Shown here: one piece after another, positions 52,658 through 60,138 of the stretch
How the letters are laid out: every line of letters starts with the position of its first letter
Numbering within the stretch: the stretch's first letter is position 1
Source: a virus
Virus record (IMG/VR): IMGVR_UViG_3300008267_000131
Coordinates: 1-61,931 of that record
Strand: one strand, 5' to 3'
Length of the DNA: 61,931 nt
Notes under the pieces: model-generated
Told to the model about the DNA's origin: nothing
The model's input: the letters and a program-made list of their open reading frames with translations, nothing else
The model's database searches: none
Translations under genes and position numbers: made by a program

Positions 52658-53013
52658 CCGAAGAGTGGCGTTTGTGTGAGATGTTCCCCATGTACGAGGT
52701 CAGCAACTTCGGTAACGTAAGGAACGCAAAAAGCAAAAGGCTACGTCGTGCAGCAGACCGATACGGACATAGACAAGTACTACTTATTGTTGTCAAGGGT
52801 CGCAAAAGAAGATTCGCTACTATCGCAAGACTTGTTCTAATGGCATTCAAGCCGGAGGACATGGGGCTAACGAAGTGGTGGCACATCGATGGCGACAAGA
52901 CCAACGACCATGTAGACAATCTTAAGTGGGTGACTTGGAATGAACTTAGAAAACTGAGAAAGCGTGCTAAGCGGAAGGCACTAAGATTATCCGCACAAAA
53001 ACCTAAATCATGA
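52654..53013 (+). CDS. NUMOD4/HNH-type endonuclease (119 aa)
   Basis: I start it at the GTG at 52654, whose GTGA overlaps the stop of the HTH gene. The N-terminus matches NUMOD4 (EEWRLCEMFPMYEVSNFGNV), followed by an HNH-like core WWHIDGDKTNDHVDNLKWV. This is the layout of small phage homing endonucleases. The C-terminus is very basic, fitting DNA binding. Confidence 0.7.
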   Translation: MTEEWRLCEMFPMYEVSNFGNVRNAKSKRLRRAADRYGHRQVLLIVVKGRKRRFATIARLVLMAFKPEDMGLTKWWHIDGDKTNDHVDNLKWVTWNELRKLRKRAKRKALRLSAQKPKS

Positions 53014-53447
53014 GTATAGTCCAAGGAGAAATCCAAAACATCGAGGTGACACCATTCAAAGACATGTTTCGTCACCAGCTTACTGTAAACGGCACCAAGT
53101 ATTCCGTATACAAGAAGTCTAACAATCCATTTGCAGCGATTGGCTCGTCCATCACGCTTCAAATCACCAACCCTACCGCCGGAACGGCAAAGGTTCTCGA
53201 GGTAGCAGGGTCGGCTCCGGTAACGCAGCAGTCATTTCAGCAGCCTTCATACACGCCACAACCGCAGTATGTCGCTCCGCAGCCTACGTACCAAGCGCCC
53301 GAGCCTAAGGCAGACAAGGATGTGCTTATCATCCGACAAACGTGCGTCAAGTCAGCTTGTGAGTTCTATGCCTCGCAGCCAATTGAAACGTATGATGATA
53401 TCATTGACCTCGCTCGTAAACTCGAGAACTATGTCTTGCAAGGATAG
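53010..53447 (+). CDS. Possible OB-fold nucleic-acid-binding protein (145 aa)
   Basis: N-terminal ~60 residues are beta-rich (KYSVYKKSN, GSSITLQITN) and could be an OB fold; a Gln/Pro-rich linker (75-100) leads to a helical C-terminal domain (108-145). Resembles phage ssDNA-binding accessory proteins only in outline. Confidence 0.45.
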   Translation: MSIVQGEIQNIEVTPFKDMFRHQLTVNGTKYSVYKKSNNPFAAIGSSITLQITNPTAGTAKVLEVAGSAPVTQQSFQQPSYTPQPQYVAPQPTYQAPEPKADKDVLIIRQTCVKSACEFYASQPIETYDDIIDLARKLENYVLQG

Positions 53448-53565
53448 AAGCGTGTTGTCTTTCATTGAGTGGATGGACAAAATTCAAAACATCTATGCTA
53501 GAAATAATTGGATGATGGATGTCGCAATCGCAAAACTGATGAGCAATGAAATACGCAAACATTGA
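53431..53565 (+). CDS. Hypothetical small protein (44 aa)
   Basis: Start placed at the ATG at 53431, within the end of the 145-aa gene. The helical peptide SFIEWMDKIQNIYARNNWMM is plausible. Overlaps the next gene. Confidence 0.45.
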   Translation: MSCKDRSVLSFIEWMDKIQNIYARNNWMMDVAIAKLMSNEIRKH

Positions 53566-53692
53566 TGAACTGAAGACCGACGTCATGCGCACTTGTTCGT
53601 TCCTTGAGCATTTCTATGAGGAACTTGATGAGTATGGCATGGAAGAGTACAAGAAGTTTATTAAAGTCCACGAATTCCTACAATCACTATGA
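53546..53692 (+). CDS. Hypothetical small acidic protein (48 aa)
   Basis: ATG at 53546, TGA at 53690-53692 overlapping the MazG start (ATGA). Helical, acidic (MKYANIDELKTDVM onward). The overlap with the MazG gene supports it. Confidence 0.55.
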   Translation: MKYANIDELKTDVMRTCSFLEHFYEELDEYGMEEYKKFIKVHEFLQSL

Positions 53693-54000
53693 GCGAAGAA
53701 CTAGAGTTTGAACACCTACGCACCGCCGTATTAGAATGGGCGGCAGAGCGTAGTCTACTGAAACCCGAGAATGCCTTCAAGCAAATGCTGAAGGTATCAG
53801 AGGAGGTCGGCGAGCTAGCCGGAGCCATTGCCAAGAATAACCGAGAGGATACCATTGATGCTATTGGCGACACACTTGTCACCATCATCATCCTATCGGA
53901 ACAACTTGGCTTAGACCCAACCGTTTGTCTATTGTCTGCCTATCAGACTATTGCCAACCGCAAGGGTAAGACTGTAAATGGTGTATTTATCAAAGAGTGA
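53689..54000 (+). CDS. MazG-like nucleotide pyrophosphohydrolase (103 aa)
   Basis: All-alpha NTP-pyrophosphatase: EEVGE at residues 38-42 and EDTIDAIGD at 53-61 supply the metal-binding acidic residues, and the C-terminus matches the family (AYQTIANRKGK). Such enzymes hydrolyse NTPs or (p)ppGpp-type signals; in phages they may keep nucleotide pools favourable. Coupled to both neighbours. Confidence 0.85.
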   Translation: MSEELEFEHLRTAVLEWAAERSLLKPENAFKQMLKVSEEVGELAGAIAKNNREDTIDAIGDTLVTIIILSEQLGLDPTVCLLSAYQTIANRKGKTVNGVFIKE

Positions 54001-54257
54001 TGAGCGAAGAACTTGCACACGATGATGTAGCATGCAACGTATGCGGCCGTGTCGGATTCCATGCGGATGATTGCTGGAAGCGTTCATTCATTGCATACAT
54101 ACCCAATAAGCATGTACTTGGTTTGTCTAAGGACAAGTCAAGCCTAGAGACTCTTTATGCAAATAAGGAGGGAGTTGTTATTGAGGAGCGTGACCCATTT
54201 GGAAACTATCCATATTACCACACTGAATTTTATTACCCATCACTTCGTGAAGACTGA
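54000..54257 (+). CDS. Small protein with zinc-knuckle-like motif (85 aa)
   Basis: Start at the ATG at 54000 overlapping the MazG stop. CNVCGRVGFHADDC (C-x2-C-x4-H-x3-C) is a zinc-knuckle pattern near residue 14; the rest is beta-rich and acidic at the end. Function unknown. Confidence 0.6.
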   Translation: MSEELAHDDVACNVCGRVGFHADDCWKRSFIAYIPNKHVLGLSKDKSSLETLYANKEGVVIEERDPFGNYPYYHTEFYYPSLRED

Positions 54258-54573
54258 TTTATTTGTAAAGAGAGTGCGTGAGCGCATGGCACGTTCGATG
54301 AGCGTGTTAGACAGCAAGCGCAAAGAGTATGTGTTCAATGACAATCCATTCCAAAACTTTGAAGAGGGTGTTGGTCTAAGCGTCGTAAGCACAAGAGAGG
54401 CTGTAACCTATGGGTATGCAGTAAAGCACCTGCAGTCAGTTCGGGCTATCATCGATAATTTCGAGTCTACAGGAGCCCTTCCGGATGAGGCGGTGATACA
54501 AGAAAAGTTTGGTGATGCAATTAATTATCTAATCATCTTAGAGCAAATGCTTCTTGAGCATTTAGAAGACTAA
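54247..54573 (+). CDS. Hypothetical phage protein (108 aa)
   Basis: I use the GTG at 54247 (11-bp overlap with the zinc-knuckle gene), because residues from DLFVKRVRERMA onward resemble a phage family with a DPFxNF-type block (here NPFQNFEEG) and a terminal DxxNYLIILE helix. An ATG at 54286 is an alternative start. Nucleotide-metabolism association with MazG is possible. Confidence 0.5.
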   Translation: MKTDLFVKRVRERMARSMSVLDSKRKEYVFNDNPFQNFEEGVGLSVVSTREAVTYGYAVKHLQSVRAIIDNFESTGALPDEAVIQEKFGDAINYLIILEQMLLEHLED

Positions 54574-54575
54574 TA

Positions 54576-54680
54576 ATGGGCAGCAGCAAGTTGGTTACGC
54601 TATGCATTAGGTTGTTCCGGTGGGGCATAGCGGCTGCCTTTTTTAGACTTTTATGCAATTCATACACTTGGTACCAATGA
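54576..54680 (+). CDS. Possible small hydrophobic protein (34 aa), overlaps a hairpin
   Basis: ATG at 54576, TGA at 54678-54680 overlapping the next ATG (ATGA). The peptide MGSSKLVTLCIRLFRWG and its continuation are hydrophobic/aromatic. The same DNA folds into a nested hairpin followed by T6 (54579-54644), so it may instead be an RNA element. Confidence 0.35.
   Translation: MGSSKLVTLCIRLFRWGIAAAFFRLLCNSYTWYQ
54579..54644 (+). terminator. Nested hairpin with T-run (possible terminator or attenuator)
   Basis: Outer stem GGCAGC/GCTGCC and inner stem GCTATGC/GCATAGC, followed directly by TTTTTT. The outer and inner stems are separated by 14 nt on the 5' side and 1 nt on the 3' side, so the fold is asymmetric. 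Confidence 0.45.
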
Positions 54681-54937
54681 ACAAGTACACCAACAGATAC
54701 GGAGACGAGTTTACGTTTGAGAAGAACGAGAACGGCAACATTGACTGGAAGGGGAACTTCAAGTACACACGATTCGGATGGGATGACGATGACAACATCA
54801 TATTCGTAGACCCAAGCGGTGGCCCATTTATATCTATTGGCTACCCACTTGAGGTCGCAGAAATCGACCGCAAGGTTGTTGGGTTTATAGACCACACAAC
54901 TCATTGGGAGATTCTAATTGAGGATAATGTGCAATGA
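54677..54937 (+). CDS. Hypothetical acidic beta protein (86 aa)
   Basis: I choose the ATG at 54677, after the hairpin. Beta-rich, Asp/Asn-rich (DDDDNIIFVDPSGGPF). Four-bp overlap with the next gene. No family recognised. Confidence 0.55.
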   Translation: MNKYTNRYGDEFTFEKNENGNIDWKGNFKYTRFGWDDDDNIIFVDPSGGPFISIGYPLEVAEIDRKVVGFIDHTTHWEILIEDNVQ

Positions 54938-55236
54938 AACGACTAACGAGAGAACAAAAGAAGGAGAAGGCAATGATTGACATCGTCAATAAGATGTTTG
55001 AGATTGCTGGACACGACGTTACCTACGACGACATCGTGGGCGTAGACGAGTGGTGGCAGAAGTACACTATGACTGTTGCTCAGGGAGATGAACTTGAGGA
55101 GTGGGGCAAGAAGTACCTTATGCGTGAACTCAAGATGCGAGCAGTCTACGCAGAGAAGGAAATGATGTGGTTCAGTGTAATGTGGGGGCTGAAGTATTCA
55201 GACTTTGACGAACACATTAAGAGTAAATTAAAATGA
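54934..55236 (+). CDS. Hypothetical protein with WW-type motif (100 aa)
   Basis: Basic N-terminus, then DEWWQKYTMTVAQGDELEEW, a pattern I recall from small phage proteins of unknown function. Coupled to neighbours at both ends. Confidence 0.6.
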   Translation: MKRLTREQKKEKAMIDIVNKMFEIAGHDVTYDDIVGVDEWWQKYTMTVAQGDELEEWGKKYLMRELKMRAVYAEKEMMWFSVMWGLKYSDFDEHIKSKLK

Positions 55237-55400
55237 AAATAACACTTTGTCCATACGTACACCATTGTGGAGATGAATGTTGCTACACCACTGGGTATGA
55301 TGTGTGGGTAGATGGTAAGAGAATAGGATTTACCACTGGAGAAGATGCCCAAGAGTTAGCAGAGCTACTAAACGAAACCTTTAACACCAACGAGAAATGA
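55233..55400 (+). CDS. Small Cys-rich protein (55 aa)
   Basis: ATG at 55233 overlaps the previous stop; TGA at 55398-55400 overlaps the next ATG. Cysteines in CPYVHHCGDECC could bind zinc; the second half is a helix. Clean coupling on both sides supports it. Confidence 0.6.
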   Translation: MKITLCPYVHHCGDECCYTTGYDVWVDGKRIGFTTGEDAQELAELLNETFNTNEK

Positions 55401-55753
55401 AAATCAGCACAGGAAAATACGTTGACCAATTCGCCATCGGTATAACGTGGTTACGCTACCCAAACGTAACGTGGTCAATCATCTTTGACCTTGGTCTATG
55501 GTACGTAGAAGTATCAAATGATTTCAAAGAAACAGATGAATGGATTCCATACTTCACAGAGAACGCTATCGTATGCGACAGATGCGGCTCTCCAAATGAC
55601 GTAAGCCCTCATTTCAACGACAAACAAGAATTGGAATTGGTATGTGCCGAGTGTATACGCTATGAAGACTACATGAATAGCTTAACCAATGTCAAGCCAA
55701 AGGCTGACAAAAAGAAAAGCAAAGTAAAATCAAAGGTTGACAAGAAATCATGA
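55397..55753 (+). CDS. Zinc-ribbon protein (118 aa)
   Basis: The N-terminal half is beta-rich; CDRC (near residue 60) and CAEC (near 83) form a zinc ribbon; the C-terminus is a Lys-rich tail. Possibly a nucleic-acid-binding protein; unassigned. Confidence 0.6.
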   Translation: MKISTGKYVDQFAIGITWLRYPNVTWSIIFDLGLWYVEVSNDFKETDEWIPYFTENAIVCDRCGSPNDVSPHFNDKQELELVCAECIRYEDYMNSLTNVKPKADKKKSKVKSKVDKKS

Positions 55754-56055
55754 CAAAAGAAGAACAAAGCATTTACTTGGAGCGAGTTCTCGTAAAGTTG
55801 ATTATCACCATGCAGGTACAGCTTGAGCTATTTGATGAACTACAGCTAACAAAAGCATATCGGCACAACATTAAAAAGTCTACCAACATGCTGTCCAAAG
55901 ACCTCGAGGAATATCTCCGAGAGATGTATGGATACATGAACATGGACAAGGAGAAGGAGGAGTCTTTTCTAGCCATCAAGCGTGGTGTAGAAATGATGCT
56001 AAAACGCACCGTAGATGAACTTTACGATGATGGGTTTGAACCTATTAATGAGTAA
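55750..56055 (+). CDS. Hypothetical helical protein (101 aa)
   Basis: Almost all helix, acidic and Met/Leu-rich. Coupled to the zinc-ribbon gene. The stop codon is part of the next promoter box. Function unknown. Confidence 0.55.
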   Translation: MTKEEQSIYLERVLVKLIITMQVQLELFDELQLTKAYRHNIKKSTNMLSKDLEEYLREMYGYMNMDKEKEESFLAIKRGVEMMLKRTVDELYDDGFEPINE

Positions 56056-56060
56056 ATTTG
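56053..56060 (+). promoter_or_regulatory. -7 box TAAATTTG upstream of the recombination genes
   Basis: Exact TAnnTTTG overlapping the preceding stop codon, 19 bp before the HNH gene ATG at 56080. No well-spaced -33 element was found. Confidence 0.5.
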
Positions 56061-56079
56061 TACGCTAATTTTTACTGCC

Positions 56080-56337
56080 ATGAAGAACCACACCAAAGTT
56101 TATCTAACCGAAATGGGATACGACACAACCGATTTCATTTCATGCGAGGTGTGTGGCAAAAAGGCAGTAGACATTCATCACATTCAGCCACGGGGCATGG
56201 GCGGCAGCAAGCTTCTTGACACCGTAGACAACCTTATGGCGCTATGCAGAGAGTGCCATCACGAAGCGGACTTCGGAACCAAATTACCCAAAGAATCATT
56301 AATGGCTATCCACACAATGCGCATGGCCGGACTATAA
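56080..56337 (+). CDS. Small HNH endonuclease (85 aa)
   Basis: CEVC (22-25), the HNH core DIHHIQPRGMGGS (31-43), Asn51 and CRECH (56-60) make a complete compact zinc-supported HNH nuclease. Such stand-alone domains cut DNA in packaging, recombination or homing. Here it heads the recombination/replication unit. Confidence 0.82.
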   Translation: MKNHTKVYLTEMGYDTTDFISCEVCGKKAVDIHHIQPRGMGGSKLLDTVDNLMALCRECHHEADFGTKLPKESLMAIHTMRMAGL

Positions 56338-56342
56338 ATTTT

Positions 56343-56648
56343 ATGAGCAAAGTTGTTTATCGAAGCACCAGCGGACGTGAGGTGTTCTTCGAAAAGGTTG
56401 ATGACGAGACCATCCTCATGACCAATGTCCCAAAAGCCAACCTGAAAACACATGATAGGTGTGGCAGAATTATACTACCAAGCGTAGTTAAAATCAATTT
56501 TCCTGGTGGCCCATACCTTACCCAGCACATGAAAATGTCGCTGATAAGTCCTGAGTTCGCCAATATGTACGCAGATATCATAATCTCCAGAAGTAAAAAA
56601 ATCGGCAGCGGTTGGTATATCGTCTGCTACAAACGCTATCCAAAATGA
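56343..56648 (+). CDS. Hypothetical protein (101 aa)
   Basis: Start at the ATG at 56343 (an earlier in-frame start overlaps the HNH gene). Beta-rich basic protein ending KIGSGWYIVCYKRY. Coupled to the YqaJ recombinase (4-bp overlap), so a role in recombination is possible. Confidence 0.55.
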   Translation: MSKVVYRSTSGREVFFEKVDDETILMTNVPKANLKTHDRCGRIILPSVVKINFPGGPYLTQHMKMSLISPEFANMYADIIISRSKKIGSGWYIVCYKRYPK

Positions 56649-57655
56649 TTACAAACAAATCCTTACCCAAACACATCAAGGCGGTAGACACATCCAAAAT
56701 GTCCCGCAAAGAATGGGAGCAGTTCCGTGGAACGCTCACTACACTTGGAGGCTCAGATGTTGGTACATGCATCGGCCTCAACAGGTGGAAGTCTAATATC
56801 GAACTATTCTATGAGAAGCTTAAGCTATACAAGCGTGAGTTTCATGATAGCATACCTATGATGATGGGTCGTGAGCTTGAGGCTTCAATCCGAAAACTTA
56901 TTGCCTACTATGACATCGAGAACCCAGATGCATTCTTAGACAACTACCACGCTGGGAAGAAGGTCAACTTAATCCGTCAGCGTCATGCCACGTTCTTTAA
57001 CGATAACGTACCTGAGCTTCATGCAAACATTGATGGTCTAATCAAAATCAAAGGGCGTGATGATTGGGGTGTTGCAGAGATTAAGTACCAAAGCGGTCAG
57101 TCTACCCGTGTTTGGGAGAACGGAATCAACCCGTCGTACATCGCTCAGAGCATGGCATACATGGAGGTTCTTGAACTGGATTACGCTGTGCTTGTCCTTA
57201 TCGAGGATGCTAACCAGTGGAACGTGCACGTTATTGAGCGCAATGATGAATTGTGGGCTCAGTTCTATCCGACCATTAAGGATTTCGTTGAACGCTTATC
57301 TATGGCGAAGTCAATGATTGAAGATTCTGTCGATGAGTCGGAAAAATTCCAACAAGCATCCACGTTCGAGCCTACGGCTTACACGGAGCAAGCCAAGCCC
57401 TATGAATCTTTTCTCTCCGACTACGCTAAGACAAGAGACAATGAACTCGTAGTGGAAGGCGATGAAGAGACTTTGCTTATCGCCAAGGACATCGTTGAGC
57501 GAAGCGAGGAGTTAAAGGGGCTGGAAGAGCAGCTTAGACACCGTAAGAACCTTGTTAGGAAGTACATGCTCGACAATCAAGCTCAAGTTATTACCTTTGG
57601 TGACGCCGGTAACATAACCTATCGGAGCCAATTAAGATTCAACATCAAATTATGA
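56645..57655 (+). CDS. YqaJ-type viral recombinase / exonuclease (336 aa)
   Basis: Start at the ATG at 56645, coupled to the previous stop. Lambda-exonuclease-fold markers: TLGGSDVGTCIGLNRWKS (33-50), a conserved Glu region around MMMGRELEAS, catalytic Asp130 in HANIDG, and E145-x-K147 in WGVAEIKYQS. The C-terminal third is a coiled coil. Such enzymes resect dsDNA ends for single-strand annealing; the SSB-like gene follows immediately. Needs a free DNA end as substrate. Confidence 0.85.
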   Translation: MITNKSLPKHIKAVDTSKMSRKEWEQFRGTLTTLGGSDVGTCIGLNRWKSNIELFYEKLKLYKREFHDSIPMMMGRELEASIRKLIAYYDIENPDAFLDNYHAGKKVNLIRQRHATFFNDNVPELHANIDGLIKIKGRDDWGVAEIKYQSGQSTRVWENGINPSYIAQSMAYMEVLELDYAVLVLIEDANQWNVHVIERNDELWAQFYPTIKDFVERLSMAKSMIEDSVDESEKFQQASTFEPTAYTEQAKPYESFLSDYAKTRDNELVVEGDEETLLIAKDIVERSEELKGLEEQLRHRKNLVRKYMLDNQAQVITFGDAGNITYRSQLRFNIKL

Positions 57656-57960
57656 AAGACGTAAAATTTGCAGCAGAGGGCGTGTTTGTCGGCAAAGTAA
57701 ACACCACCTCAATCGGTTCTGGAGCCGGTAAAGGAATTGTTCTTGTAGACTTTGTAATCAATAACAGCATCCAAGATAACCGTGGAGTTGTCAAGGAGCA
57801 GCCGCTCAAGATTACGGCCTACAATAAAAACGCAGCGCTGTTGGATGCAATCAAGATTGGTGACACGGTAGTTGTTAATGGGTACGTTCGTGGGAAGTAC
57901 AACGATGGTAAGGACGAGTATTGGACTAACCTCGTGATGCAAACTATCCGCATCCTGTAA
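57652..57960 (+). CDS. Single-stranded DNA-binding protein, OB fold (102 aa)
   Basis: OB-fold pattern: GVFVGKVNTT, VDFVINNS, PLKITAYNKNAALLDAIKIGD and VVVNGYVRGKYN fit SSB strands L1-L5. It lacks an acidic tail (ends TIRIL), unlike the second SSB-like protein at 60412. Overlaps the YqaJ stop by 4 bp and probably works with it. Confidence 0.75.
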   Translation: MKDVKFAAEGVFVGKVNTTSIGSGAGKGIVLVDFVINNSIQDNRGVVKEQPLKITAYNKNAALLDAIKIGDTVVVNGYVRGKYNDGKDEYWTNLVMQTIRIL

Positions 57961-58044
57961 AAAAGAAGAGGGGCCGTAGCCCCTCATCTCCCCTTAATCA
58001 ATCATTAAACACCAACCAAAGTGTCCAACTATGACCACAAATAT

Positions 58045-58059
58045 ATGGAATAATTCCAT
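58045..58059. promoter_or_regulatory. 15-bp palindrome ATGGAATAATTCCAT upstream of the initiator gene
   Basis: Perfect 7-bp arms around one base, in the leader 14 bp before the initiator ATG. A candidate operator for initiator autoregulation or another dimeric regulator. Confidence 0.5.
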
Positions 58060-58073
58060 CTAAACAAAGTTGT

Positions 58074-58886
58074 ATGAGCAGTATTTTAGAAAAAGTTGTT
58101 TTAGATGAGCGTTTGTCGCTCAAAGCCAAGGGGTTATTTGTGCTTTTGTACACCTCAGGCACCAACACTAGGAGGGCAATTTCAATGTCAAAGGATGGGC
58201 GTGACGCACATTACGCTGCCTTTGCGGAGTTGAGAGAGCTTGACTACATTCAGCACCTACCATGTACGGAAAATCCGGACATGCCATCGAGTGAGTGTAC
58301 GGATAATCCGGACACAAGTGCCGTTTCATGTACGGAAAATCCGGAAATTGCACCCGAGTTTCCGGAAAATCCGGACACATCAGAAAAATTGGTCTCCCCC
58401 CTTGACAATCCCCCCTCCCCAAAAGAGAAAGAAAAGACTACTACAAGTAGTAGTCCAAAAGAAAGAGAAAAGGGGTTCAGAGCGCCAAAGGTCGAAGAGG
58501 TCATGGTGTACATGACCGAACGTGGATGGAAGGGTGCCAAAACCCAAGCCGAGGCATTCATCGATTTCTATTCATCCAAAGGCTGGATGATTGGGAAGAA
58601 CAAGATGAAAGACTGGAAGGCCGCTGTCCGCACTTGGGAGCGCCACGGAGATGTTGAACGTATCGAGACACAACAAGACCCACGGGTTGCAAGATTGTTC
58701 GAGATAGACTGGGATTCGCAGCCAGATGAACGAGTCGTGAAAGCATCAGTCTATTGCGTTGCCAACAGAGTTAACCCTCCAAAGGCGCTTGTCAAGCGGT
58801 ACTTCAACAACCTCAAGCTTGACCACGAATTCAAAGCGGCATGCAAAGAGCAAGGACTTGAACCAAAAATGCTTGCTGCCAAATGA
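58074..58886 (+). CDS. Lambda-O-like replication initiator with iterons in its coding sequence (270 aa)
   Basis: Three parts: an N-terminal winged-helix domain (residues 1-60; LSLKAKGLFVLLY and AAFAELRELDYI fit replisome-organiser proteins), a linker made of near-repeats CTENPD/CTDNPD/CTENPE/FPENPD (64-101) encoded by four 19-bp iterons, and a C-terminal helical domain (140-190) with FYSSKGWMIGKNKMKDWKAAVRTW, the pattern of Bacteroidota phage replication proteins. The architecture parallels lambda O: DNA-binding domain, origin within the gene, and helicase-recruiting C-terminus. It is coupled to the helicase gene (4-bp overlap). It is expected to bind the iterons and load the helicase. Confidence 0.78.
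   Translation: MSSILEKVVLDERLSLKAKGLFVLLYTSGTNTRRAISMSKDGRDAHYAAFAELRELDYIQHLPCTENPDMPSSECTDNPDTSAVSCTENPEIAPEFPENPDTSEKLVSPLDNPPSPKEKEKTTTSSSPKEREKGFRAPKVEEVMVYMTERGWKGAKTQAEAFIDFYSSKGWMIGKNKMKDWKAAVRTWERHGDVERIETQQDPRVARLFEIDWDSQPDERVVKASVYCVANRVNPPKALVKRYFNNLKLDHEFKAACKEQGLEPKMLAAK
58263..58475. other. Predicted replication origin inside the initiator gene
   Basis: Four 19-bp iterons at 58263-58281, 58296-58314, 58329-58347 and 58359-58377 (spacing 33, 33, 30 bp, all in one reading frame). They are followed by purine-rich A/G tracts (58421-58435 and 58457-58475) flanking the perfect palindrome GACTACTAC-AA-GTAGTAGTC (58436-58455). This matches the lambda ori plan of iterons, A-rich unwinding region and inverted repeat. 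Confidence 0.75.
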
Positions 58887-59842
58887 AAGACGAGCGTTTT
58901 GTAAACATGGACGAGCACCTTCGCACAATCGACCTGAAGCGCAAGGGTAGACTCAAGATGGGTATGGGTATTGGCGTAGATGTTTTCGACCGCCATATCC
59001 AATTTAAGAAGGGCGAGATGACTGTGATAGCCGGACACGCCAACGCAGGGAAGACCACCGTGATTCTTTGGTACATGCTGGTCAACGCTGTGAAGAACAA
59101 CGTCAAGTGGCTCGTATACTCATCTGAGAACGATGCCTGGATTTTGATAGACAAGCTCATTGCCATGAAGCTCCAGCAGCACACCGAGGATGTTAGCGAC
59201 ATGGACTTCTACAAGGCAAGGGATTTCGTAGTCGGTCACTTCCGGTTTATCGACGACACCCGTAGCTACACAGCATACGAGTTGTTAGACATCGCACGGT
59301 CAGTGAAAGATGAATGGGATTATCAGGCACTACTCTTAGACCCATACAACTCCATTTCCAAAGACAGAAAGCTGTACGCAGAACTTGGAGGACACGAGTA
59401 CGATTACCGAGTGCTTGGCGACATCCGAATCTTCTGCAAGCAGACATCGATATCGGTATACATCAACGCTCATGGCGTAACAGAGGCACTGAGAAAGGTA
59501 CACACCAAAGGAGATGAGTACCTTGGATATGAACTCGATGGTCATCCTAGGCCATTGGCACAGGCAGACATTGAGGGCGGTTCTAAGTTCTCGTCTAGGG
59601 CGGACAACTTCTGGTGCGTGCATCGCTACACAAGACACGAAAGTCTATACAACTACACACTGATTCACGTCAACAAGGTCAAGGTAACGGAGACCGGAGG
59701 GTCACCTACGTTCTTCAATGACCCGGTTAGACTTCAGATGCGTATGGGCGGTACGTTCTTGATATCAGATAGATACGACCCTCTTGGCCAAACTGGCCGC
59801 ACAGAGGAAGTCATTAATACTAACGATGACGACGTATTCTGA
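58883..59842 (+). CDS. DnaB-like replicative helicase core (319 aa)
   Basis: A RecA-fold ATPase: Walker A GHANAGKTT (51-59), Walker B LLLDPYNS with Asp153, and a sensor-like HVNKVKVTETGGSP region (near 275). It covers only the DnaB C-terminal domain: the N-terminal primase-binding domain is absent, so host DnaG contacts would be lost or indirect. The initiator gene directly upstream would recruit it. The C-terminal tail is acidic. Confidence 0.82.
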   Translation: MKDERFVNMDEHLRTIDLKRKGRLKMGMGIGVDVFDRHIQFKKGEMTVIAGHANAGKTTVILWYMLVNAVKNNVKWLVYSSENDAWILIDKLIAMKLQQHTEDVSDMDFYKARDFVVGHFRFIDDTRSYTAYELLDIARSVKDEWDYQALLLDPYNSISKDRKLYAELGGHEYDYRVLGDIRIFCKQTSISVYINAHGVTEALRKVHTKGDEYLGYELDGHPRPLAQADIEGGSKFSSRADNFWCVHRYTRHESLYNYTLIHVNKVKVTETGGSPTFFNDPVRLQMRMGGTFLISDRYDPLGQTGRTEEVINTNDDDVF

Positions 59843-60138
59843 TGGATAGAGCAAACGAACTGTTGCTTTTAGCGCAACTGTTAGAGCTTGGACAAGCTCA
59901 AGAATGGGTTGCCGAATGGGCATCAAAGGCCAAAGGCGAAAGCCAAGATAGACTTATCACCTTACTACAAATTTTATCAAGAACTCAATCATCATTAGAA
60001 ACACTTAGATATGAAATATCCACACTCCAACAACAGGTCAACTCCGACCGAGCAAGAATTACGGCAGCAACTGAGGCTGAAAGAAGCGCTCGAGAAGAAG
60101 CAACTTCTCTTCGAAGAAGCATCGAAGAAGCACTCTGA
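59842..60138 (+). CDS. Coiled-coil protein (98 aa)
   Basis: Heptad-rich helix over most of its length (Leu/Gln/Glu/Ala); starts one base from the helicase stop. Its last 128 bp are also read in a second frame by the next gene. A helicase-accessory role is a guess from position. Confidence 0.6.
   Translation: MDRANELLLLAQLLELGQAQEWVAEWASKAKGESQDRLITLLQILSRTQSSLETLRYEISTLQQQVNSDRARITAATEAERSAREEATSLRRSIEEAL

Noticed and set aside
57968-57985. Terminator after the SSB gene (GAGGGGC/GCCCCTC hairpin)
   Set aside because: No T-run follows; the sequence continues C-rich, so it is left as a possible pause hairpin only.
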